Part shown: piece after piece, positions 34,972-44,278 of the stretch | Position numbering within the stretch: position 1 is the first letter of the stretch | Layout: every line of letters starts with the position of its first letter | DNA from: Sphingomonas sp. MA1305 | GTDB taxonomy: Bacteria; Pseudomonadota; Alphaproteobacteria; Sphingomonadales; Sphingomonadaceae | DNA length: 64,000 bases | Direction of reading: 5' to 3' | Assembly: GCF_016107325.1 (NCBI RefSeq) | Contig: NZ_RCVT01000001.1 | Coordinates: forward strand, 62,001 to 126,000 | The notes under the pieces: generated by a model | Database searches by the model: none | What the model saw: the letters and a program-made list of their open reading frames with translations, nothing else | Told to the model about the DNA's origin: nothing | Position numbers and translations under genes: made by a program

Positions 34972-37301
34972 CGCGCCGCCTCGGTCAGTTGCGCCGCAGC
35001 GACGGTGTAGAACGGCTGGTCGAGCGGCGAGGTGAATTGGAAGCAGACGTCCTGATCGCCGGTCCCCGCGGGCAAAGTGCCGGTGAAGCTGAAGCGCTGC
35101 GGGCTCGACGCCGGATCGGGCAGCGGGAAGGCGCCGGCCGCGATCGGGTGCGCGGTCTTGTCGCCCGCCTCCTGCGCCTTGGCGGCGGCGATGCAGCCGA
35201 CCTGCACCAGCAATTCGCCAAAGTCCGAGACGTTGTAATGCTCACGCAGCATCCGTGCCTCGTGCGCCAGGCCATAATGCCGGGCAAGCCGGACGACATC
35301 GACACGATAGTCGCGGGCGACGTCGAGCGGCGCATCGGGGTAGAGGGTGCAGGTGTCGAACAGGTTGATGTTGTATGCCGGCGCGTTGGCGGTCGATTCC
35401 GAGGTCAGCGGGACGCGCAGGCCGAGCGCGCCGGCCGGGCACGCCTGCATCTCCGATGAGGTGCGCGCGAGCAGGGCGGCGCGCGACGTGTCGAACCTGC
35501 GCGGTGCGGCGGTCGGCAGGCCGTCGGCGAAGGCGACCGCGGTTACCACCGTGCCGGGCTTCACCGACAGCGGTGCGGCATAGACCTTCGACGCCAGCGT
35601 CGGCGCGCGGCCGTCGAGCGTGTAGCGGATCATGCCATAGGGCACCTGCGTCGCCAGCGTCACGCCGACCGTATCGGCGCGCAGCGCCGCGCCCCGCGTG
35701 CCGGTCAGCGCAAAGTCGACGGCGAAGGCGCTGTCGGCGACATGCGCGCCGCTCTTCGTCCAGCGGTCTGCCTGGCGTACGACGCGGGGCAGGAAGCCGG
35801 CGAAGTCGCGCTGCTGCTGCGGCGACCAGGTGATCTCCGCCACCGCTGCCGCGCGCGGGAACATCAGATGCTCCATTTGATACGGCGTGACGATATATTC
35901 GCTCCACAAATTGCCCTGCGCGCCGAGCACGTGATGCGCCTTATCGGCGGCGATGCCCTTGGGCAGCGGATCATAAGCATAGACCTGCGCGAGCGTCGTG
36001 ATGTCGAGCCGGCCCGGCGGCTCGTCGCTGCGCCGGCTCTGCAGGCCGTTCAGGTAGAGCGGATTGCCCGGCGACATGACGACGTCATGCCCCAGATTGG
36101 CGGCGTCGATGCCGCCCTGCTCGCCGCGCCACGACATCACCGAGGCGGATTGCGGCAGACCGCCCTCCAGAATCTCGTCCCAGCCGATCAGCCGCCGGCC
36201 CTTGCCTTCGAGATAGCGGCCGAACTGGTCGATCATCCAGCTTTGCAGCGCATTCTCGTCCTTGATGCCCAGCGCTTTCATCTGCGCCTGCACCTCGGGG
36301 CTGCGCTGCCATTGGTCCTTGATCGCCTCGTCGCCGCCCAAATGGATGTAGGTGCCGGGGAAGACCGTCATCAGCTCGTCGAGCACATCCTTGACGAACT
36401 GGATGCCGCGCGGGTTGGGATTGAACAGATAGGGCATGATGCCCCATTGGTTGCTCACCGCCGGCCGGTCGCCAAGGATGCCGAGTTCCGGATAGGCGGC
36501 GACCAACGCGGTGGCGTGGCCGGGCAGATCGATCTCGGGCACGATCGTGATGCCGCGCGCGGCGGCATAGGCGACGAGGCCGCGCAGTTGCTCCTGCGTG
36601 TAGAAGCCGCCGACCTTCTCCGCCGGAGCGGCGCCGCCGGTCGAGGGCGGGGTGCGCCAGCCGCCGACGCTGGTCAGCTTCGGATATTTGCGGATCTCGA
36701 CCCGCCATCCCTGATCGTCGGTCAGATGCAGGTGCAGCGTGTTGAGCTTCACGGCGGCCATGCGGTCGACCGTCTTGTAGAGGAAGTCGATCGGCTGGAA
36801 GTGGCGTGCGACGTCGACCATAAGCCCGCGCCAGGCGAAGCGCGGCGCATCGGCGATCGTCATGCCGGCCACCACCGCGGGCTTGCCGAAGGCGGCGTCG
36901 GGACTGGCGAGCTGCGCCAGCGTTGCGGCGCCGTGGATCAGGCCGCGGTCGCCCGAGGCGGCGACGGTGATCCGCTGTGCGGTCACGGTCAGCCGATAGG
37001 CTTCGTCACCGGCGACCGCAGGATCGCGGACGAAGCGGATCCGCGCATCGGTATCGACGGAGCGCAGCGTCAGCCCGCGCGTCGCCTTGACCTGATCGAC
37101 GAGGAAGCGCGCGGCGGCGGCGGTGCCGGCGTCACCGGCGGGGGTGCCGACCTGCATTGCGTCGGTGATGGTGAAGCGCCCGGCGGCGGGCGTCACGCTC
37201 TGCGGCATCGGCACCAGCGACGGCGGCTTGGTCTGTGCCGTTGCCGCACCGGCGATGCCGAGCAGCGCCGTTCCGATGAGACGCGATGCGTGGCGGATCA
37301 T
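34968..37301 (-). CDS. Exported GH20 beta-N-acetylhexosaminidase
   Basis: A 777-residue GH20 enzyme with signal peptide (MIRHASRLIGTALLGIAGAATAQ), an N-terminal GH20b domain, the catalytic barrel (about residues 150-500) with Asp324-Glu325 in HLGGDEAIKDQW and sugar-binding motifs HLHLTDDQGWR and PEIDLPGHA, and a ~250-residue C-terminal extension (chitobiase-like and F5/8-like). It uses substrate-assisted catalysis to release terminal GlcNAc or GalNAc, both from antennae and potentially from the chitobiose core. First gene of the six-glycosidase array, starting at ATG 37301 after GGGAG. A palindrome at 37325-37342 and the receptor's terminator lie just upstream. Confidence 0.94.
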   Translation of the reverse strand: MIRHASRLIGTALLGIAGAATAQTKPPSLVPMPQSVTPAAGRFTITDAMQVGTPAGDAGTAAAARFLVDQVKATRGLTLRSVDTDARIRFVRDPAVAGDEAYRLTVTAQRITVAASGDRGLIHGAATLAQLASPDAAFGKPAVVAGMTIADAPRFAWRGLMVDVARHFQPIDFLYKTVDRMAAVKLNTLHLHLTDDQGWRVEIRKYPKLTSVGGWRTPPSTGGAAPAEKVGGFYTQEQLRGLVAYAAARGITIVPEIDLPGHATALVAAYPELGILGDRPAVSNQWGIMPYLFNPNPRGIQFVKDVLDELMTVFPGTYIHLGGDEAIKDQWQRSPEVQAQMKALGIKDENALQSWMIDQFGRYLEGKGRRLIGWDEILEGGLPQSASVMSWRGEQGGIDAANLGHDVVMSPGNPLYLNGLQSRRSDEPPGRLDITTLAQVYAYDPLPKGIAADKAHHVLGAQGNLWSEYIVTPYQMEHLMFPRAAAVAEITWSPQQQRDFAGFLPRVVRQADRWTKSGAHVADSAFAVDFALTGTRGAALRADTVGVTLATQVPYGMIRYTLDGRAPTLASKVYAAPLSVKPGTVVTAVAFADGLPTAAPRRFDTSRAALLARTSSEMQACPAGALGLRVPLTSESTANAPAYNINLFDTCTLYPDAPLDVARDYRVDVVRLARHYGLAHEARMLREHYNVSDFGELLVQVGCIAAAKAQEAGDKTAHPIAAGAFPLPDPASSPQRFSFTGTLPAGTGDQDVCFQFTSPLDQPFYTVAAAQLTEAAR

Positions 37302-37324
37302 GACCGGCTCCCTTGGTGTGGTTT

Positions 37325-37342
37325 TGGTATTGTCAGGTACCA
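37325..37342. promoter_or_regulatory. TGGTA-N8-TACCA palindrome upstream of GH20
   Basis: TGGTATTGTCAGGTACCA has perfect five-base arms and lies 24-41 bp before the GH20 start. GntR/HutC regulators of the NagR/DasR type bind TGGT...ACCA palindromes, and such a regulator is encoded at 41354-42091. GGTAT-containing sites also precede the TonB receptor and PTS genes. Confidence 0.5.
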
Positions 37343-37379
37343 TGACGGACCCGGCGGCGCCCGTCCATGCCCGGTCCAC

Positions 37380-37408
37380 AAAAAAGCCCCGGCGATGACG
37401 CCGGGGCT
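37380..37408 (-). terminator. Rho-independent terminator after the TonB receptor gene
   Basis: A perfect 10-bp stem (AGCCCCGGCG / CGCCGGGGCT) with loop ATGA is followed, in the minus-strand direction, by a run of U (A37380-37385 on the plus strand). It separates the receptor transcript from the glycosidase operon. Confidence 0.9.
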
Positions 37409-37461
37409 GTGGAGGAGGGAAGCGGCACGGAATGAGGACGCCGCCTCCGGAGGAAGTCTGA

Positions 37462-40182
37462 TCAGAAGCGTGCGGTACCAGTCAGCGAGAAGACACGCCC
37501 GTTCTTGTAGATGGCGGTCGGCGCGCTTGGCGTGCTGCTGTACTGATAATAGGTCTCGTCGAGCAGGTTCGACGCATTGGCGGTGACCCGGAAATGCTCG
37601 TTGATGTTGTAGGACGCCGAGAAGTCGAGCTGGCGATAGGCGTCGGTATAGTTCGACGACTGCAGGCGACCAAAGCCATAGAAATACTTCGAGCGGTAAT
37701 TGTAGCTCAGGCGCGCCTGGAACGGTCCCGATTCGAAGTAGGGCACGATGTTGTAGGTATCGCGCGACAGATACGGCAGGCCCTGGCCCGAGGTGCCGGT
37801 GTCGGCACTGGCGAAGGTGTAGTTCGACTGGATGCCGAAACCCCAAATGAGGTTGGCCTGGGCGGTCAGCGACAAGCCGGTTACCGACGCCTTGCCACCG
37901 TTCACCGGCCGCGACACGCTGTAGGTATAGGTGTTTCCGGTCAGCTGGTTAGTGATCTGCTGCTCGACCGTTTGGTTGCCGATATAGTTGGTGATGTCGC
38001 GGTAGAAGACCTCGCCCGAGAAATAGCTGGCCGGTGCGAAATACCATTCCGCCGACAGGCCGAAGTTGGTGGCGGCATAGGGCTTCAGATCGGGGTTGCC
38101 GCCGCTGCCGGTGCGCTGCGTGTCGTCGAGCGACAGCGAGCCGGCGAGATCGCTGTACCGCGGACGGGCGATGACCTTCGCCGCGGCGGCGCGCAGGACG
38201 ACCGAGCTGCTGGCGTCGTAAGCGACGTTGACCGAAGGCAGGAAGCGATCGTCGGTGCGCGGTGCGACGACGAGCGCCGTCTGATTGTTCGACGAGAGAT
38301 AATAGGACGAGATGTCGCGGGTGCGGACGAAGCGCCCGCCGATATTGCCGCGGAACTTGCCCGCGGCGTAATCGAGCTGGACATAGCCGGTGCCAATCCG
38401 CTCCTGCACCTTGAAGAACGATCCCGTGTCGAGCGCACGCGTGACGTTGAGCGTACCCGCAGCGGTCAGCGCCTTGATCGCATTCTCCTGGGTCAAGGTC
38501 GCATAAGGCGTGCCGTTGCCGGACGTCGACAGGCCGTCATACACGCTGCTGTCGAGCGTATAGGCGCCCAGGTCGGCAAGCGTGAAGAAGTTGTTGGTGA
38601 AGGTCGCGCCGCCGTAGGTCGTCTGCTGGTTGTTGTGCACGTTGACGCGCACGCCGAAGTACAGCTTCTTGAAGAAGCCATCGAGGTCGTGCGTGAAGTC
38701 GATCTGACCGAATTTCTCCTGGTCGACGGTGTTGTCCGCGGAGGTGATGCCGCCGATCTGCGCACCGTAGAAGCCCGCGCCGTTGGTCTTGGCGAGCACC
38801 GCGGCTTCCGTCTGGAGGCTCGATTCCGCCGGCGAAGTGCTGATCCACTGCGTGCCGTCGCTCGCCGGATAATCCCAGTTGAGCAGCGTGTTGCGGCCGT
38901 TGGCGCCAACCGTAAAGCCCTGACGCGTGCGGAAGTTCAGCAGATATTCGGGGTCCTTGCCACCCGTCGCGCGGGTATAGCCGCCGTTGCCGGTGACCTT
39001 CCACCCGCCGTCCAGATCCCAGTCGAACAGGGCCGTATAGCTTTGGTTCGAGATGCGCGTGCGGCGGAAGTTGGTGTCGAGTTCACCCATCCAGGTCTTG
39101 CTGGTGCTGGGCTGGGCGGCGAAGGTTGCCGACGTGATCAGGCCGTTGCTGATCGTCGCCGCGGTCAGCTGCGACCCGCGGACGTTGTAGCTGTATTCGG
39201 AATTGCTGAAGTTGTCGTAATTACCCTTGATGACGATCGCATTGGCGGTCAGCGTGAAATTGTCCGCCGGTTTGAACTGCATCGTGCCGGTGAAGCCAAG
39301 ACGCTCGCGCGTCTGCTGGAAATATTCGTGAGCGAGGAACGCAGGCAGACGAGCGGTCTGCAGATCAGCGATCGTTCCGCCGGTGATCTTCGCATTCGGG
39401 TTCTGCAGGACGGTCTGACCGGCAGCGTTAGTCGTGGTGAACTGGCTGCCGGTCAAATAACCGTAGACGGCGACGCCGGCGCGGGCGAGGTTTTCCTTGT
39501 CGTAATTGACCGAGCCGAGGATCGCGAAGGTGTCGCTGGCATTGTGCCAGCTGTACAGCGCGGAGCCGCGGAAATTGCCCTTGTTCGAACGGTCGTTGTA
39601 TTCGTAGCCGCCGGTCGCGGTCAGCGTGTTCGGCTTGAGGTCGAGCGGCTTGCGCGTGACGATGTCGACCGTGCCGCCGATGGCGCCTTCCTGAATACGC
39701 GCTTCCGGCGTCTTGTAGACGACCGCCTGGCTGATGATCTCCGGCGACAGCAGCGAATAGTTGAACGTGCGGCTCGACCGGTCGCCGGGGTTGCCGCCCC
39801 AGTCGGCAGACGCGATCGAATGGCCGTCGATCAGGACGCGGTTGAGGGCGGGCTCGACGCCGGCGATGGAGACCTGCTCGCCTTCGCCGAACTGGTGGTC
39901 GACGGTGACGCCGGGCAGATGCGACAGCGATTCCGCGACGTTGGTGTCGGGGAATTTGCCGACGTCCTCTGCGCTGATCACGTCGGTGATGGCGTTGGTC
40001 GAGCGCTTGGTTTCGATCGCGTCCTGAAGACTCTTGCGGATGCCGCGGACGACGATGTCGTTATTCTGCCCGACCGCGCTTTCGTCCTGCGTCTGGGCAG
40101 GTGCATCGACAGTCTGGGCATGGGCGGGGCCGGCAAGGCCCGCGAGAGCGGTGGTCACGAGGATGACGTGGCGCAGACGCAT
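37462..40182 (-). CDS. TonB-dependent outer-membrane receptor (Caulobacter/Xanthomonas type)
   Basis: A 906-residue outer-membrane active transporter with signal peptide (MRLRHVILVTTALAGLAGPAHAQ), TonB box-like NDIVVRGIR, plug domain (about residues 50-170, GVEPALNRVLIDGHSIASADW) and a 22-strand barrel ending in Phe (SLTGTARF). The N-terminus IRKSLQDAIETKRSTNAITDVISAEDVGKFPDTNVAESL is typical of the sugar receptors of this family. ATG 40182 follows GGGGGAGG by 7 bp. It is expected to import N-glycan, glycopeptide or GlcNAc oligosaccharides; ligand assignment rests on context. Transcribed from its own promoter and closed by the terminator at 37380-37408. Confidence 0.94.
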   Translation of the reverse strand: MRLRHVILVTTALAGLAGPAHAQTVDAPAQTQDESAVGQNNDIVVRGIRKSLQDAIETKRSTNAITDVISAEDVGKFPDTNVAESLSHLPGVTVDHQFGEGEQVSIAGVEPALNRVLIDGHSIASADWGGNPGDRSSRTFNYSLLSPEIISQAVVYKTPEARIQEGAIGGTVDIVTRKPLDLKPNTLTATGGYEYNDRSNKGNFRGSALYSWHNASDTFAILGSVNYDKENLARAGVAVYGYLTGSQFTTTNAAGQTVLQNPNAKITGGTIADLQTARLPAFLAHEYFQQTRERLGFTGTMQFKPADNFTLTANAIVIKGNYDNFSNSEYSYNVRGSQLTAATISNGLITSATFAAQPSTSKTWMGELDTNFRRTRISNQSYTALFDWDLDGGWKVTGNGGYTRATGGKDPEYLLNFRTRQGFTVGANGRNTLLNWDYPASDGTQWISTSPAESSLQTEAAVLAKTNGAGFYGAQIGGITSADNTVDQEKFGQIDFTHDLDGFFKKLYFGVRVNVHNNQQTTYGGATFTNNFFTLADLGAYTLDSSVYDGLSTSGNGTPYATLTQENAIKALTAAGTLNVTRALDTGSFFKVQERIGTGYVQLDYAAGKFRGNIGGRFVRTRDISSYYLSSNNQTALVVAPRTDDRFLPSVNVAYDASSSVVLRAAAAKVIARPRYSDLAGSLSLDDTQRTGSGGNPDLKPYAATNFGLSAEWYFAPASYFSGEVFYRDITNYIGNQTVEQQITNQLTGNTYTYSVSRPVNGGKASVTGLSLTAQANLIWGFGIQSNYTFASADTGTSGQGLPYLSRDTYNIVPYFESGPFQARLSYNYRSKYFYGFGRLQSSNYTDAYRQLDFSASYNINEHFRVTANASNLLDETYYQYSSTPSAPTAIYKNGRVFSLTGTARF

Positions 40183-40319
40183 GGATGAATCCTCCCCCAA
40201 TAAAGGTCGCGGGCGCACCCCGGGCGGTGGGCCCCAAAAAAGCGATGCCGTCATCACCGGCGGCATGTTCCGTCCCTGCGTCGGCGAACCCGCTTCCGGG
40301 GCGCGTCCGACAAGTTACT

Positions 40320-40346
40320 GTATACGTATGTATACCAATCCATACC
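40320..40346. promoter_or_regulatory. GTATAC/GGTAT repeats in the receptor-cutC divergent spacer
   Basis: Two GTATAC palindromes (40320-40325, 40330-40335) and a third GGTAT half-site (40341-40346 on the minus strand) sit in an AT-rich island within the 294-bp spacer between the divergent receptor and CutC genes. On the minus strand the unit reads TGGTATACATACGTATAC, similar to the GH20 palindrome in its first half. The rest of the spacer holds no gene that I can support. Confidence 0.5.
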
Positions 40347-40476
40347 CAAGACGCTACCAGAAAAATTGCATTATTGTTTCAGGAATAGGATTGGCCCTAC
40401 ACCTCGTGCAAATCGCACCGGAATGCGTAGAAGCGGATAGGCTGGCGGGCGCTGCCGACGATATGGCGGTCGCCCG

Positions 40477-41268
40477 ATGGGAGGGATGATGACGGGAGGG
40501 GGGCGTGACGGCCGAATCGGTCTGGAAATTTGCGTCGATTCGGTGGCGGGGGCACGAGCCGCCATCGCCGGCGGCGCTGACCGGATCGAATTGTGCGCCG
40601 CGTTGGCGCTCGGCGGGCTGACGCCGTCGCAGGGACTGGTTGCCGCGGTGCTCGCGATCGCTGGCCCGGCGCGTATTCCGGTGCACGCCATGGTGCGGCC
40701 GCGGCCAGGCGACTTCGCCTATGATGCGGATATGCTCGCCCTTGCATCGGCGGAAGCGGCGGCATTGCGGAAGCAGGGCGTGGAGGGCCTCGTATTCGGT
40801 GCGGCGCGCGACGGCATGCTCGACGTAGCCGCCTTGCGGGCTTGGGTCGACGGCTTGGCGCGGCCGGAGGCGCCGCCGGCGCTGACGTTGCATCGCGTGG
40901 TCGACCTGCTCGACGATCCCGCCGCCGCCGTGGAGCCGGCGATCGCGATGGGATTTTCCCGCATCCTGACATCGGGCGGGGCGCCATCTGCGCCTGCCGG
41001 TGCGGCGACAATCGCCAGGATGGTCGCGCGTGCCGACGGTCGCTGCTCGATCATGGCGGGGGCGGGGGTGCAGGCCGATAACGTCGCGGCCCTGATCGCT
41101 GCGACCGGCATCAGGGAGGTGCATGGCTCCGCGAGCGGCGCCGGTCGGCCGGAGGACGAAGCATCGTCGAAGCTGGGCTTCGGGCCCAACCCTAGGCTCA
41201 CCGACATCAATGCCGTTGCCCGACTGAGGCACGTCATTGACGAGATAACCAATATAGGACAAATGTGA
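40477..41268 (+). CDS. CutC-family TIM-barrel protein
   Basis: A ~260-residue CutC domain protein (LEICVDSVAGARAAIAGGADRIELC, HAMVRPRPGDFAYD, LTSGGAPSA, IMAGAGV, VHGSAS). CutC is usually called a copper homeostasis protein, but that role is poorly supported and no copper genes are nearby. Here it stands between the receptor and the GlcNAc regulator of a glycan locus, so a sugar-related reaction in the cytoplasm is more plausible. The start may be ATG 40477, 40486 or 40489; GGGAGGG directly precedes the latter two. It is separated by 85 bp from the GntR gene and may be co-transcribed with it. Confidence 0.88.
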   Translation: MGGMMTGGGRDGRIGLEICVDSVAGARAAIAGGADRIELCAALALGGLTPSQGLVAAVLAIAGPARIPVHAMVRPRPGDFAYDADMLALASAEAAALRKQGVEGLVFGAARDGMLDVAALRAWVDGLARPEAPPALTLHRVVDLLDDPAAAVEPAIAMGFSRILTSGGAPSAPAGAATIARMVARADGRCSIMAGAGVQADNVAALIAATGIREVHGSASGAGRPEDEASSKLGFGPNPRLTDINAVARLRHVIDEITNIGQM

Positions 41269-41353
41269 TGTGGACCGCGATCCTGCGTCGATCGTTCCCC
41301 GTTCCGCTCGTTCCATGCCGATGCATTCCGCAGCGGCCAGCTAGGAGTCGTCG

Positions 41354-42091
41354 ATGACCTTCGTGAGCAGGATCGGGAGCTTCCGGCAGGACAATCCGTC
41401 GCCGCTCTACCTGCAATTGCAGCAGCTGATCCGCGATGCGATCGCCGCGGACGTGATCGCCCGCGGCGATGCCATTCCCGCCGAACGCGATCTCGCCACC
41501 GATTACGGCGTGTCGCGGATCACCGTGCGCAAGGCGATCGAGGGGCTGGTCGAGGAAGGCCTGCTGACCCGGCGGCGTGGCGCGGGCACGTTCGTCGCGG
41601 GGCGGGTCGAAAAGAGCTTCTCCAAACTATCCTCCTTCACGGAGGATATGATCGCGCGCGGACGCGTGCCGAGCAGTGCCTGGATTTCGCGCAACACCGG
41701 CATCGTCAGTCCCGAGGAGTCGATGGCGCTGTCGCTTTCGCCCGGCGAGCCGGTCTATCGGTTCCAGCGTCTGCGCTGTGCCGACGATGTGCCGATGGCG
41801 CTCGAATTGTCGACCATGGCGGGGTTCAGCCTTCCGTCCATCGATGTCGTCGGCACCTCGCTCTACGAGGCGCTGACCCAGACCGGGCATCGCCCGGTGC
41901 GGGCGCTGCAGCGGCTGCGCGCGGTGCCGTTCGGCACCGACCATGCCCGGATGCTCGGCGTCGATCCGGGCTCGCCGGGGCTGCTGATCGAGCGGCGCGG
42001 CTTCCTGCGCGACGGCCGCGTCGTCGAGTTCACCCGCTCCTATTATCGCGGCGACAGCTACGATTTCGTCGCCGAACTCGCCGACGGCTAA
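41354..42091 (+). CDS. GntR/HutC-family regulator with UTRA domain (NagR-like)
   Basis: A 245-residue repressor: an N-terminal winged helix (residues ~15-82, AERDLATDYGVSRITVRKAIEGLVEEGLL) and a C-terminal UTRA effector domain (~98-240, FTRSYYRGDSYDFVAEL). Regulators of this family next to nagA/nagB (NagR, DasR, YvoA) sense GlcN-6-P or GlcNAc-6-P. ATG 41354 follows AGGAG by 7 bp. It is followed by nagB-II after 22 bp and is probably autoregulated with the GlcNAc genes. GGTAT palindromes before the receptor, GH20 and PTS genes are its candidate sites; the pairing is inferred. Confidence 0.9.
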   Translation: MTFVSRIGSFRQDNPSPLYLQLQQLIRDAIAADVIARGDAIPAERDLATDYGVSRITVRKAIEGLVEEGLLTRRRGAGTFVAGRVEKSFSKLSSFTEDMIARGRVPSSAWISRNTGIVSPEESMALSLSPGEPVYRFQRLRCADDVPMALELSTMAGFSLPSIDVVGTSLYEALTQTGHRPVRALQRLRAVPFGTDHARMLGVDPGSPGLLIERRGFLRDGRVVEFTRSYYRGDSYDFVAELADG

Positions 42092-42113
42092 GCTTTTCGA
42101 GGATTGAACCGAC

Positions 42114-43145
42114 GTGACTACCGCGACCGCCGAAACGCTGATGCGTGCCGAAACCCGGGAAGCCGGTGCCGCCGTCGCACGCCTGCTCGCGCGCAATGGC
42201 GATCGCCTCGCCGCGCTCGGCGAGCAGTTGCGCGCCCAGCCCCCGGCGGTGGTCGTCACCTGCGCGCGAGGTTCGTCGGACCATGCCGCGACCTATGGCA
42301 AATATCTGATCGAGACGTTGGTCGGCGTGCCCGTCGCGTCGGCTGCTCCCTCGGTGGTGTCGATTTTCGATGCACCGGTCGCGACGCAAAGCGCGGTGTG
42401 CGTCGCGATTTCGCAGTCGGGGCGCAGTCCGGACCTGTTGGCGACCGTTGAGGCCTATCGCCGCGGCGGTGCGGCGGTGGTGGCGCTGGTCAACGACGAG
42501 GCATCGTCGCTGGCGACCGGCGCGGATACGTTGCTGGCGCTGAGCGCCGGTGCGGAGCGTTCCGTCGCGGCGACCAAATCGTGCATCGCGGCGATGGCCG
42601 GGCTGGCCGCGCTGGTCGCCGCCTGGTCGGACGATGCGGCGTTGAAGGCGGCGCTCGCCGATCTGCCCGCGATGCTCGACGCGGCCGTCGCACGCGACTG
42701 GAGCGCCGGAGTCGAGCCGCTGGCGGACGCGCGCCAGATGTTCGTGATCGGCCGCGGCTACGGCTTCGGTGTCGCGCAGGAATGCGCGTTGAAGCTCAAG
42801 GAAACCTGCCAATTGCAGGCCGAGCCGTTCAGCGCCGCCGAAGTCCGCCATGGTCCGATGGCGATCGTCGGCGAGGGGTTCCCGGTGCTTGCGCTCGCCA
42901 CGTCCGACGCGGCCGGCGAGGATGTGGTCAGCGTCGCCCGCGCCTTCGCCGAGCGTGGCGCGACGGTGCTGCGCGCGCATGCCGGTGATCTGTCGGGCAC
43001 GTTGCCCGCCGCCGCTGCGCATCCGGCGATCGAGCCGATCCTGATGCTGGCGAGCTTCTACGGCATGGCGGAGCGGCTGTCGCGACGTCGCGGTCTCGAC
43101 CCCGATCAGCCGCCGCACCTCGCCAAGGTGACCCGCACGCTATGA
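42114..43145 (+). CDS. nagB-II: SIS-domain glucosamine-6-phosphate deaminase (NagB-II)
   Basis: A 343-residue protein of two SIS (sugar isomerase) domains (ARGSSDHAATYGKYLIE, VAISQSGRSPDLL in the first; FVIGRGYGFGVAQECALKLKETCQ and AEVRHGP in the second), resembling the isomerase half of glucosamine-6-phosphate synthase without the glutaminase. This non-orthologous NagB-II form turns GlcN-6-P into fructose-6-P and ammonia in Alpha- and Gammaproteobacteria. The start is GTG 42114. It overlaps nagA by four bases (ATGA), supporting sequential steps in the cytoplasm. Confidence 0.92.
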   Translation: MTTATAETLMRAETREAGAAVARLLARNGDRLAALGEQLRAQPPAVVVTCARGSSDHAATYGKYLIETLVGVPVASAAPSVVSIFDAPVATQSAVCVAISQSGRSPDLLATVEAYRRGGAAVVALVNDEASSLATGADTLLALSAGAERSVAATKSCIAAMAGLAALVAAWSDDAALKAALADLPAMLDAAVARDWSAGVEPLADARQMFVIGRGYGFGVAQECALKLKETCQLQAEPFSAAEVRHGPMAIVGEGFPVLALATSDAAGEDVVSVARAFAERGATVLRAHAGDLSGTLPAAAAHPAIEPILMLASFYGMAERLSRRRGLDPDQPPHLAKVTRTL

Positions 43146-44278
43146 CGACGCTTCATCGTTACGTGAACGGCCACATCGTGGTCGGCGACGAATGCTGGAC
43201 GGGCGTCGAGATCGCGCTGGCGGGCGATCGCATCGCCGCGCTTCGCCCGCTTGCCGCGGACGCGCCCGACGCGATCGACCTGGCCGGCGGCTGGATCATG
43301 CCCGGCTTCGTCGACACGCAGGTCAACGGCGGCGGTGGCGTGCTGTTCAACGACGAGACCAACGTCGACGGCATCGCCGCGATCGCCGCCGCGCATGCGC
43401 GCTATGGCACCACCGCCCTGTTGCCGACGCTGATCAGCGATACGCCCGACCGGATCGCGCTGGCGCTGGACGCCATGGATGCGGCGATCGCCGCGGGCGT
43501 GCCGGGCATCGTCGGCGTGCATATCGAAGGACCGTGGCTCAACGTCGCGCGCAAGGGCATCCACGATCCCGCGCGCTTTCGGTTGCTCGATGACGAGATG
43601 GTCGCGCTGCTGACCCGGCCGCGGCGCGGGCGGGTGATGGTGACGCTCGCCCCCGAACTGGCGGGGATCGCGCAGATCGCGGCGCTGGCCAAGGCCGGCG
43701 TGCTGGTCAGCGCGGGGCACAGCGAGGCACCCTACGATACCGCGGTCGCCGCGTTCGACGCCGGTCTCACCAGCATCACCCATCTGTTCAATGCGATGCC
43801 GCCGATGGTGCAGCGTGTGCCGGGCCTGGTCGGCGCCGCGCTCGACGATCCGCGGCCATGGTGCGGCCTGATTGTCGACGGCGTCCATGTCGCCCCAGCG
43901 GTGCTGCGCGTGGCGATCGCCGCACGCGGCCTCGACCGCATGATGCTGGTCACCGACGCCATGTCGTCGGTCGGCGCGGCGGACAAGGATTTCGTGCTGC
44001 AGGGGCGGGCGATCCATGTCGCCGACGGCATCTGCGCCTATGAGGATGGGACGCTTGCCGGCTCCGACCTCGACATGGCACAAGCGGTTGCCAACGCCAT
44101 GGCCATGCTGGGGCTGGATCCGGCGGCAGCGGCACGGCTCGCGGCGGGCAACCCGGCCGCGTTCCTGGGCCTGTCCGGGGAGCGCGGCGTGCTCGCCCCC
44201 GGCTTAAGGGCGGATTGGGTACAATTGACGACGGCGATGGCGCCAGTCGTGACGACCATCGGGGGACGACAGGCATGA
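43142..44278 (+). CDS. nagA: N-acetylglucosamine-6-phosphate deacetylase
   Basis: A 378-residue amidohydrolase converting GlcNAc-6-P to GlcN-6-P and acetate. Metal and catalytic motifs: QVNGGGG (60-66), Glu129 in HIEGPWLN, His193 in SAGHSEA, His214 in THLFNAMPP and Asp272 in LVTDAMSSVG. The length and motif order are typical. Start ATG 43142 overlaps the nagB-II stop, and its stop overlaps the ATG of the beta-galactosidase gene (ATGA at 44275-44278), so all three are in one operon. Confidence 0.96.
   Translation: MTTLHRYVNGHIVVGDECWTGVEIALAGDRIAALRPLAADAPDAIDLAGGWIMPGFVDTQVNGGGGVLFNDETNVDGIAAIAAAHARYGTTALLPTLISDTPDRIALALDAMDAAIAAGVPGIVGVHIEGPWLNVARKGIHDPARFRLLDDEMVALLTRPRRGRVMVTLAPELAGIAQIAALAKAGVLVSAGHSEAPYDTAVAAFDAGLTSITHLFNAMPPMVQRVPGLVGAALDDPRPWCGLIVDGVHVAPAVLRVAIAARGLDRMMLVTDAMSSVGAADKDFVLQGRAIHVADGICAYEDGTLAGSDLDMAQAVANAMAMLGLDPAAAARLAAGNPAAFLGLSGERGVLAPGLRADWVQLTTAMAPVVTTIGGRQA

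Noticed and set aside
37594..40188. 864-codon plus-strand frame opposite the TonB receptor
   Set aside because: Shadow of the receptor; no signal peptide, domain or ribosome-binding site.
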